From: Dokdonella_A sp014338185 | GTDB lineage: Bacteria; Pseudomonadota; Gammaproteobacteria; Xanthomonadales; Rhodanobacteraceae | Direction: 5' to 3' | Assembly (NCBI GenBank): GCA_030263295.1 | Contig: SZOS01000006.1 | Location: forward strand, 1 to 64,000 | Length of the DNA: 64,000 bases | In this document: positions 25,612 through 32,933 of the stretch, in pieces | Numbering within the stretch: position 1 is the stretch's first letter | Layout: each line of letters opens with the position of its first letter | Translations under genes and position numbers: made by a program | Notes under the pieces: model-generated | Seen by the model: the letters and a program-made list of their open reading frames with translations, nothing else | Databases searched by the model: none | What the model was told of the DNA's origin: nothing

Positions 25612-26529
25612 ATGGACAGCTTCTACCCGATCGGCACGCCGGGCCAACCATGGGGTGCGGCCGAACGCGCACAGTGGCTGGCACGCCAGCGCCGCCAGCG
25701 CAGCTATGCCGACGACGTGCTGGCGCCGCTCGATGGCCTGCGCGGCCAGCATGAGGTGAGCCAGTACGGCGAGCTCGTGTATGGCGCCGAGCGCTTCACG
25801 CTGCATGCGATCCGCTCGCGCCACTGGGCCGAGACCTTGCCGTGCGCGCTCGTGACCGGCGGCGTGCACGGCTACGAGACCAGCGGCGTGCACGGTGCGC
25901 TCGCGTTCGCGCAACAGCACCTGGGCGACTACGCCGGACGGCTCAACGTGCTCGTGGTGCCGTGCGTGAGTCCGTGGGCGTACGAGCGCATCCACCGCTG
26001 GAACCCGCTTGCGCTCGACCCCAACCGTTCATTCCATGGATCCGGTTCCTGCGCCGAATCCACCGCGCTGCTGCAACTGGTCGCGCCGCTGCGCGAGCGC
26101 TGCCTCGTGCACATCGACCTGCATGAGACTACCGACAGCGACGAGTCCGAGTTCCGCCCGGCACTGGCCGCGCGCGACGGCAAGCCGTTCGAGCCTGGCA
26201 CCATCCCGGACGGGTTCTACGTGGTCGATGACACCGAGCAGCCACAGCCGCAGTTCCAGCATGCGATCATCACGGCGGTCGCGCAGGTCACCCACATCGC
26301 CCCGGCCGACGCCAACAACCAGATCATCGGTTCGCCCGTGGTGGCCCCCGGCGTGATCCGCTATGCGCTGCGCGAGCTGGGCCTGTGCGCGGGCATCACC
26401 GCGGCGCGCTACAAGAGCACCACCGAAGTCTATCCCGACAGCCCGCGCGCGACCCCGGGGCAATGCAACGCGGCGCAGGTGGCCGCGGTGCGCGCGGCGC
26501 TCGATTTCGCGCTGGCCCAGCCCGCCTGA
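25612..26529 (+). CDS. M14 family zinc metallopeptidase/deacylase
   Basis: Protein of 305 residues from the M14 carboxypeptidase/succinylglutamate-desuccinylase superfamily. Zinc ligands are His86 and Glu89 (GGVHGYETSG) and His171 (HIDLHETTDSD). DPNRSF at 136-141 matches the substrate-binding Asn-Arg pair of M14 enzymes. The likely catalytic Glu is in the SFHG...TTEVYPD region near the C-terminus. Ribosome-site sequence GAGGA at 25599-25603 supports ATG 25612 over an in-frame ATG at 25597. There is no signal peptide, so it acts in the cytoplasm. It may cleave an amide or peptide; the exact substrate is not readable. Confidence 0.88.
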   Translation: MDSFYPIGTPGQPWGAAERAQWLARQRRQRSYADDVLAPLDGLRGQHEVSQYGELVYGAERFTLHAIRSRHWAETLPCALVTGGVHGYETSGVHGALAFAQQHLGDYAGRLNVLVVPCVSPWAYERIHRWNPLALDPNRSFHGSGSCAESTALLQLVAPLRERCLVHIDLHETTDSDESEFRPALAARDGKPFEPGTIPDGFYVVDDTEQPQPQFQHAIITAVAQVTHIAPADANNQIIGSPVVAPGVIRYALRELGLCAGITAARYKSTTEVYPDSPRATPGQCNAAQVAAVRAALDFALAQPA

Positions 26530-26729
26530 ACAACGGCGGCAGGCAGGTCCGAAGACTGCGCAAGGGTGCGCAGTGCGGGGGTCTGCGCCGACGTGTGGTC
26601 CCAGTCATCGGTTGAGGGCTGTGCGCGACCGGTTCGATGGCGCGCCCACACCGGCGGTGGCTGGCGCCACGCCCACGGCTGTCGGCAGTTGCGCTAGTCT
26701 TGCGGGCTTCGCCGCGCTTGGGGATAGCC

Positions 26730-28193
26730 ATGGTTGATGCACGTCTGGAGCCGCTGCTCGCGCTGCACCGCGCCGGCCGCCTGGGCGAGGCCGAGGCCGG
26801 CTATCGACAGTGCCTGGCCGAGGGCATCGACGCCACGCTGCCGCTGTCCGGGCTGTTGCTGCAACAAGGGCGCCACGCGGAGGCGGCCGGATTGCTCGAA
26901 CCGGTATTCGCAGCGGGCACCCACAGTCCCGACATGGCAGTCAACCTGTCGATTGCGCTGCGCAAGCTTGGGCGTGATGCCGATGCAGTGCGTGTGGCGC
27001 GCCAGGCCAGCACCAGCGCACCCGAACGCCCGGCGGTATGGAATGCGCTCGGCCTGGCAGCGCTGGAGGCAGGCGATGCACAAACTGCGCTGGCGGCCTT
27101 CGGCGAGGGCCTGCGCCTGGTTCCCGGCAACGCCGCGCTGGCCCTGCATCGGGCCAAGGCATTGCGTCGGCTCGGCCGCCCTGCCGAGGCGCTGCCGTTG
27201 CTGGAGCAACTCGTCGCCACCGCGCCGGACCTGCTCGAAGCCTGGCGCGACTTGACCACCGCGCGCAGCGCCGTGGGGCAGCATGCCGCAGCGCTCGACA
27301 GCGCGACCCGGGCGCTGCAACTGGATCCGCATGATCCGGACGTGGCACTCGAACACGCCAGTGCCTTGATGCATGCCGGGCGCACCGGCGAAGCCATCAG
27401 GCGGCTGGAACGGCTCGAAGGCAAGGCGCAGACCTGGATGTGGCTGGCCCAGGCACGCCTGCGCGACAACGACGTGGCCGGCGCCCGCGCGGCCTATGCG
27501 CGCGCCGCGGAGCGCGACCCGGACAATCCGTTCGTCAAGCATTTCCTCGCGGCGATCGATGGCGACTTGCCCACCGAGGTCGAGGCCGACTACATCCGCA
27601 AGCTGTTCGATGATTTCGCACCACGCTTCGAATCGATCCTCGTCGATGGCCTAGCCTACGGTACCCCGAAGCTGCTGGCGCAGTTCCTCGCCGCAAACGG
27701 CGTGACGGGGGCCAGGCAGGTCCTGGACCTGGGATGCGGTACCGGCCTCATGGGCGTGGAACTGGCGGCGCCCGGACGCATGATCGACGGACTGGACCTG
27801 TCCGAGCGCATGCTCGCGCAGGCGCGTGCCAAGGGCATCTACCGGGAACTGCACTCGGCCGAATTGCTGCAGTTCCTGCGTGATACCCCGCGGCGCTGGG
27901 ATCTCGTGCTGGCAGTGGATGTGTTTGTCTACGTTGCCCATCTCGCGCCGGTGTTCGCGGCGGTGCACCAGCGGTTGGAGGACGGCGGACATTTCGCATT
28001 CTCGATCGAATGCAGCGACGGCGCCGGCACGCAGCTGTTGCCGCGCACTGGGCGTTATCGCCATGCGCCCGAGCAATTGGTGCGGTTGCTCGCCGATGCC
28101 GGCTTCACTGCCATCCGGCGTGAGCCGGTGACCGTACGCTTTGAAGTGGGCGAGCCGGTCGCAGGCGAACTTTTGCTCGCGCGTCGCGGCTGA
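26730..28193 (+). CDS. TPR-methyltransferase, copy 1
   Basis: Two-part protein of 487 residues. The N-terminal 290 residues are tetratricopeptide repeats (for example AGRLGEAEAGYRQCLAEGI). The rest is a class I SAM-dependent methyltransferase with motif I LDLGCGTGLMG at about 332-342, LDLSERMLAQARAKG, DLVLAVDVFVYVAHLAPVFAAV, and FSIECSDG. This matches COG4976-type predicted methyltransferases with TPR repeats. Start ATG 26730 is followed by a sequence that aligns end to end with the next gene at 28421, a tandem duplication. The preceding 200 bp (26530-26729) hold a possible -10 TAGTCT near 26696 and nothing else that I recognise. Substrate unknown. Confidence 0.88.
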   Translation: MVDARLEPLLALHRAGRLGEAEAGYRQCLAEGIDATLPLSGLLLQQGRHAEAAGLLEPVFAAGTHSPDMAVNLSIALRKLGRDADAVRVARQASTSAPERPAVWNALGLAALEAGDAQTALAAFGEGLRLVPGNAALALHRAKALRRLGRPAEALPLLEQLVATAPDLLEAWRDLTTARSAVGQHAAALDSATRALQLDPHDPDVALEHASALMHAGRTGEAIRRLERLEGKAQTWMWLAQARLRDNDVAGARAAYARAAERDPDNPFVKHFLAAIDGDLPTEVEADYIRKLFDDFAPRFESILVDGLAYGTPKLLAQFLAANGVTGARQVLDLGCGTGLMGVELAAPGRMIDGLDLSERMLAQARAKGIYRELHSAELLQFLRDTPRRWDLVLAVDVFVYVAHLAPVFAAVHQRLEDGGHFAFSIECSDGAGTQLLPRTGRYRHAPEQLVRLLADAGFTAIRREPVTVRFEVGEPVAGELLLARRG

Positions 28194-28420
28194 GGCAGGG
28201 GCGAGCGTCGGTCCGGGTGCGTGTGGCGCCCGATGGGGCGTCGACCCGCGTGGTGCTGGGGCCATGCGTCAGGCACAGGCGGTGGCTGGTCGCACTGCCA
28301 TTGGAGGCCCGTGGCCGCATGCACGCCTGGCGCCCGGTTTGTCGAGGCGATGCAGCAGTGCGCCACCCGTCCGGGTGTATGCGCTAGGCTAGGCGGCTGT
28401 CGATCCGTTCCCGTGCGCCC

Positions 28421-29884
28421 ATGGCCCATCCGCGCCTCGAATCCTGCCTCGCGCTCCACCGTGCCGATCGCCTCGTCGAAGCCGAAGCCGGTTACCGTGC
28501 CTGCCTGGCCGACGGCATCGATGCACACCTGCCGTTGTCGGCCCTGCTGCTGCAGCAAGGACGCCACGACGAGGTGGTGGCCTTGCTGGAGCCGCAGGTC
28601 GCCACGCATGGCGACAATGCCAATCTCGCGATCAATCTGTCGATCGCGCTGCGCAAGAGCGGCCGCAATGACGATGCGCTGCGCGTCGCGCGCCAGACGA
28701 CTGCACAGGCGCCCGGCCATCCCGCGGCATGGAACGCGCAGGGGCTCGCTGCGCTCGAGAGCGGGGATGCCGAGACGGCGCTGCATGCCTTCGAACAGGG
28801 GCTGCGACTCGCGCCCGGCCAGCTCGCGCTCGACCTGCATCGCAGCAAGGCGCTGCGCCACCTCGCGCGGCATGCCGAGGCGGTCCAGGTCCTGCAGCGC
28901 TTGGTGGCGTCGGCACCGGACATGCTCGAGGCATGGCGCGACCTGGCCACGGCACAGACCGCACTCGGTCAGTACCAGGCCGCGCTCAAGAGTGCCGAAC
29001 GTGCCATGCGCCTGGCACCGAGTGATGCCGAGGTCAGCCTGCAGCACGCGGTGGCGCTGCTGCACGCGGGCCAGACGCGCGTGGCGATCCAGCGGCTCGA
29101 ACAGCTGCAGGCCGATCCGCAGGCCTGGGTGTGGCTCGCGCAGGCGCGACTGCGCGACAACGACATCGAAGGCGCGCGCGCCGCCTACGAACACGCTGCT
29201 GCGCGTGATCCCGACGATCCCTTCATCCGACACTTCATGGCGGCGCTGGGCGGTGAACTGCCCGAGCAGGTCGAGGCCGACTACATCCGCAAGCTGTTCG
29301 ATGACTTCGCGGCGCGGTTCGAGTCGACCCTGGTGGATGCACTGGCCTACAGCGCGCCGAAGCTGCTGCCGCGCTTCCTCGCCGCGCACGGCGCCGATGA
29401 TGCGAACCGGATCCTGGACCTGGGCTGCGGTACCGGCCTTGTTGGGGCGGCATTGGCAGCAGCAGGACGCACGATCGATGGCGTGGACCTGTCCGAACGC
29501 ATGCTCGCGCATGCGCGTGCCAAGGGCGTCTATCGCGAGTTGCACGCGGCCGAGCTGCTGCAGTTCCTGAACGGGACGCGGCTGTGCTGGGACCTGGTGA
29601 TCGCCGCCGACGTATTCGTCTACGTCGCGCATCTTGCGCCGGTATTTGCAGCCATTCACTCCCGCCTCGAGCCGGGTGGATGGTTTGCGTTCTCGATCGA
29701 ATGCAGTGACGGGCCCGATACGCAGCTGCTGCCACAGACCGGGCGCTATCGCCACTCGCCCGAAGCGCTGGTGCGTGAGCTGGCCGCCGCCGGGTTCGAC
29801 CAGGTGCAGCGCGAGACCCTCACTTTGCGCATGGAGATGGGCAAGCCGGTCGCAGGCGAACTGCTGCTCGCGCGGCGCGGCTGA
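28421..29884 (+). CDS. TPR-methyltransferase, copy 2
   Basis: Paralogue of the gene just upstream: also 487 residues, colinear and with identical blocks such as VEADYIRKLFDDFA, LDLGCGTGL, FSIECSDG and VAGELLLARRG. N-terminal TPR part (ADRLVEAEAGYRACLADGI onward) and C-terminal class I methyltransferase (motif I at about 331-341). Divergence is visible throughout but the SAM pocket is kept in both copies, so both are likely active. The 227-bp spacer (28194-28420) holds a TAGGCT hexamer near 28387 that could be a -10 element, so the second copy may have its own promoter. Confidence 0.88.
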   Translation: MAHPRLESCLALHRADRLVEAEAGYRACLADGIDAHLPLSALLLQQGRHDEVVALLEPQVATHGDNANLAINLSIALRKSGRNDDALRVARQTTAQAPGHPAAWNAQGLAALESGDAETALHAFEQGLRLAPGQLALDLHRSKALRHLARHAEAVQVLQRLVASAPDMLEAWRDLATAQTALGQYQAALKSAERAMRLAPSDAEVSLQHAVALLHAGQTRVAIQRLEQLQADPQAWVWLAQARLRDNDIEGARAAYEHAAARDPDDPFIRHFMAALGGELPEQVEADYIRKLFDDFAARFESTLVDALAYSAPKLLPRFLAAHGADDANRILDLGCGTGLVGAALAAAGRTIDGVDLSERMLAHARAKGVYRELHAAELLQFLNGTRLCWDLVIAADVFVYVAHLAPVFAAIHSRLEPGGWFAFSIECSDGPDTQLLPQTGRYRHSPEALVRELAAAGFDQVQRETLTLRMEMGKPVAGELLLARRG

Positions 29885-29898
29885 GGCGCGGTCGCGCG

Positions 29899-30774
29899 TC
29901 AGCGTGCGGGCACGCGCGGCTCGCGCCGCGCCAGCACACCGTCGAACATGCGCCGGCCGGACAGGCCGGCGCGCTGCAGGCGGCGCATTACCTCGGCGGG
30001 CAGGTCGCGACCGTGCGAGCGCGCATTGGGCGCCCCCGTGTAGTGGAACAGCAGCGCGCGCGGGCGCAGCACACGCGCCAGCTCGTCGTAGAAGGCCTGT
30101 GCATACAGCTCACCCGCGATCGAAAAGCGTGGCGGGTCGTGCAGGGCCGCGTCGAACGAGGCGCTCGGCAGCGTCGCGATGTGGCTGGCGATGTCGCGCT
30201 GTTCCACCTGCAGGCGCGCCGTCAGTGCCGGATCGGCCGGGTCGGGCGACCACGGGTTGAGGCTGCGCAGCCACAGCACGTCGGGACTCTTCTCGAACGA
30301 CACCACGCGCATCGCGCCCGCTTCGCACGCGGCGCGCGCGAAGTAGCCGAGCCCGCCGCAGGTATCGAGCACGGTCTTGCCGGGCGGTGCCACCAGTGCG
30401 ACCTTGCGCTGCGCATCCGTGACCGGCGACATCTGCGACGTTGGCAACATCTTGATGCCGTCGATCTCGAAGGTGGGCGCTCCCCACGGCGTCGGCACGA
30501 GCTTGATGAGCGCGCGGTCGTAGCGCTGCGCGACCACGAACGCCGCGCCGTCCCAGTAGTGGATGGCGCGCTCGCGCAATGACGACGGCCACGGATAGTC
30601 GTGCCCTCGCCAGCGCCAGACAGCAGGCGCGAGTTGCACCGGGTCGTTGCCGCGGCCGAGGTCGAGCGAGCCGGTCCAGCGGTCCAGTCCCGCGCCGAGT
30701 GCCGCTCGCATTTGCGCGAGCAGCGGCGCGGTGAGCAGCGGACCACGATAGCGCTGTGGCTGGGCTGCGTTCAT
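29899..30774 (-). CDS. Predicted SAM-dependent methyltransferase (COG2521-like)
   Basis: Soluble protein of 291 residues, convergent with the TPR-methyltransferases with only 14 bp between stops. The N-terminal third is PUA-like in character (VWRWRGHDYPWPSSLRERAIHYWDG). Then comes a class I methyltransferase core: VLDTCGGLGYFARAACEAGAMRVVSFEKSP, a catalytic-loop-like ALHDPPRFSIAGELY, and VLRPRALLFHYTGAPNARSHGRD. The DPPR at the motif IV position resembles the D/N-PP-x motif of RNA or DNA base methyltransferases. This recalls archaeal COG2521 proteins. Target unknown. Start ATG 30774. Confidence 0.82.
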   Translation of the reverse strand: MNAAQPQRYRGPLLTAPLLAQMRAALGAGLDRWTGSLDLGRGNDPVQLAPAVWRWRGHDYPWPSSLRERAIHYWDGAAFVVAQRYDRALIKLVPTPWGAPTFEIDGIKMLPTSQMSPVTDAQRKVALVAPPGKTVLDTCGGLGYFARAACEAGAMRVVSFEKSPDVLWLRSLNPWSPDPADPALTARLQVEQRDIASHIATLPSASFDAALHDPPRFSIAGELYAQAFYDELARVLRPRALLFHYTGAPNARSHGRDLPAEVMRRLQRAGLSGRRMFDGVLARREPRVPAR

Positions 30775-30858
30775 GGGCCGGCCGTGACGGAGGGTCGGCG
30801 CGCGTCGCACGGTGCGCCGCCTCGCCGAGCGGGTGCCTGCAGGCGCTGGCAGCCGGCC

Positions 30859-32748
30859 TCAGCGTGCACGCAGGATTCGCTCCAGCCGATCCGGGCTGCC
30901 GGCGATGCGGCGCAGGTGCGGATGGCGCACGCCGCCGCGGTATGGAATCGATACCGTGCGCAGGTGGTCGCCGCGCCGCACCAGCAGGCGGATCGGCGCG
31001 CCATCGCGCTGCGCGCTCGCAAGCGCGCGCTCGAGCCGCTCGCCGCTGTAGGTGGCATCGTTCACTCCGATCACGAGGGTGTCGCGCGCGAGCCCCGCTT
31101 GCCATGCGGGGCTGCCCCAGACCACCGCCGCCAGGCGCCCATCGGCGTCGGCGATGCGCAGGCCGAGCGAATGGCTGAAATCACGCAGCTGCTGCGCCTT
31201 CTCGGTGGCGGCGATGGCCGGGTTCACGCCCGGCTCGTACACGAGCTTCCAGCCAGCGCGCGCGAGCGCGGCGTGCGACCAGTCGGTGTGCGCATCGAGC
31301 CGGCTGCGCAGGAAGGCGTGCCAATCCTGCGCCGGCAACAGGCGAGTCAGGGCGGCCACCACCTCGGCCTCGTCATAGGTCGAGGTCGGCGTGAGGCCGC
31401 CCGGACCGGCGAAGAACGCGCGCGCGAAGTCGTCGAGCGAGCGGCGCTCGCGCGTGCCCTCGCGCAGGCGCGCGTCGACATCCAGCCACAGCAGCGCACC
31501 CTCGTCGTAGAAGTCGTAGGCGCGCTGCCAGTCTTCCCATGCCTGCGGCGCATCATTGAATTCGATGATGCCCTCATTGACGGTGTCCTGCAGGTCGCGC
31601 CAGCTGCGTCCGGAACGCTGCTCGGCCGCGGCGACGATGGTTGCGAGCACCGCCAGGCTCTGTTCATGCGTGCGCAGCCCAGCGCGCGCCGACAGCACCC
31701 AGGCCCAGTACTGGGTCTGGCCCTCGTACATCCACAGCAGCGCGTTGCGCATCGGCGTGTTGTAGTCGGGCGTCGCGGTGGGTGCGGGACGCCGGTACTT
31801 GCCGTTCCATGCGTGCACGTATTCATGCGCAAGCAGGTCGTGGTCGACAAATGGCGCCTCGCCGCGCAGATAGCCGGCCGGCTGCCCGTTCTCGCTGGAC
31901 TGGCGGTGCTCAAGCCCGATCGCGCTGAACAGCGACGAGGTTGCGAGCAGGAACTCATAGTGGTCGAACGGGCGTGCGCCGAACACGCGATCGGCCTGCA
32001 GCACGAGCGCGCGGTGCGCCGCCAGCATCGCCGGTGTCGCCTCAAGCTCCTCGGGCGCATCGGCCATCGCATGCAGCCGCACCGGCGCGCGCGCAGCGTC
32101 ATCGAGCGCAAGGCTGCGCAGGTGCCGCGCCGCATACAGCGGCGAGTCGATAAGCGTTTCGAGCGGGGTCGCCGCAAACTCGACCCAGTCACCCTCACGC
32201 CGGCCGCCCTCGAGCGCCGTCGCGAACGACCAGCCGGCGGGCAGGCGCACCCGAGCATGTACCGCCAGTTGGGCCGCCGCCGGCGTGACCGGATACAGGA
32301 GCACGCGATGCCACTGCAGTGCGAGCATCTGCGCGGTGGTGGCGATGCGACCCTGGTCGGCCGCGGTGGGCGAGAAGTACTGGAACTCGACGTCCAGTTG
32401 CCGCACTCCCTCGGGAATCTCGGCGTGGAATGCGTACATGTTGACCTCATCGCGGCGCCAGCGCAGCAGCTGGCCATGGCCACGCAAGGTGAGCCCGGCG
32501 ATCTGGTGGATCGGACCGGTTGGCGCGTGGTTGCCGGGAATCCACTGCGGGTAGAGCAGGGTGAGCGGGCCGGGTTGGACCGCAAGGCTCTGCTCCACGC
32601 GCTGGATGTTGCGATCGATGTCGCTGACGTCGACGCGCAGCTCAAGCACCGCAGGTGCGGGTTCCGCCTGCACCTGCACTGCACCGGTTGTGGCGCCGAC
32701 CACTCCGACGCACAGTACCGCCCGCCACCACCAAGGCCCCATTCGCAT
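30859..32748 (-). CDS. M61 family exported metallopeptidase, copy 1
   Basis: Glycyl aminopeptidase-type zinc peptidase of 629 residues, predicted periplasmic. It has a signal peptide (MRMGPWWWRAVLCVGVVGATTGAVQVQA) and an N-terminal beta-sandwich domain (LLYPQWIPGNHAPTGPIHQIAGL). The zinc site HEYVH at 308-312 is followed by AWNGKYRRP, with the third ligand in MYEGQTQYWAW. A C-terminal PDZ domain (RIADADGRLAAVVWGSPAWQAGLARDTLVIGVND) ends it. Start ATG 32748; a longer reading to 32865 lacks a signal peptide. A terminator separates it from the TonB-dependent receptor upstream, so it probably has its own promoter. A paralogue lies at 60460-62373. Confidence 0.93.
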   Translation of the reverse strand: MRMGPWWWRAVLCVGVVGATTGAVQVQAEPAPAVLELRVDVSDIDRNIQRVEQSLAVQPGPLTLLYPQWIPGNHAPTGPIHQIAGLTLRGHGQLLRWRRDEVNMYAFHAEIPEGVRQLDVEFQYFSPTAADQGRIATTAQMLALQWHRVLLYPVTPAAAQLAVHARVRLPAGWSFATALEGGRREGDWVEFAATPLETLIDSPLYAARHLRSLALDDAARAPVRLHAMADAPEELEATPAMLAAHRALVLQADRVFGARPFDHYEFLLATSSLFSAIGLEHRQSSENGQPAGYLRGEAPFVDHDLLAHEYVHAWNGKYRRPAPTATPDYNTPMRNALLWMYEGQTQYWAWVLSARAGLRTHEQSLAVLATIVAAAEQRSGRSWRDLQDTVNEGIIEFNDAPQAWEDWQRAYDFYDEGALLWLDVDARLREGTRERRSLDDFARAFFAGPGGLTPTSTYDEAEVVAALTRLLPAQDWHAFLRSRLDAHTDWSHAALARAGWKLVYEPGVNPAIAATEKAQQLRDFSHSLGLRIADADGRLAAVVWGSPAWQAGLARDTLVIGVNDATYSGERLERALASAQRDGAPIRLLVRRGDHLRTVSIPYRGGVRHPHLRRIAGSPDRLERILRAR

Positions 32749-32863
32749 GGCTGCACCCCGCCGCATCGATGGATCGATCATAGCCGGCGCGAGGGCCGCG
32801 CGACCGCGGTCCATGCATGCGGGCACGGCGGGTGCAAGGCGATCGGCCGGCAGGCCGACGGCC

Positions 32864-32893
32864 AAAAAAAAGAACGCCCCTTGCGGGGCGTTC
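32864..32893 (-). terminator. Rho-independent terminator of the TonB-dependent receptor gene
   Basis: On the minus strand a perfect 9-bp stem (GAACGCCCC pairing with GGGGCGTTC, plus-strand arms 32872-32880 and 32885-32893) with a four-base loop is followed by eight T residues. It sits 40 bp past the stop of the receptor gene at 32934 and before the M61 gene. Confidence 0.9.
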
Positions 32894-32933
32894 CACGCGG
32901 CATGGGCCGCAACAGACAGTCGGGACTGCCCGA

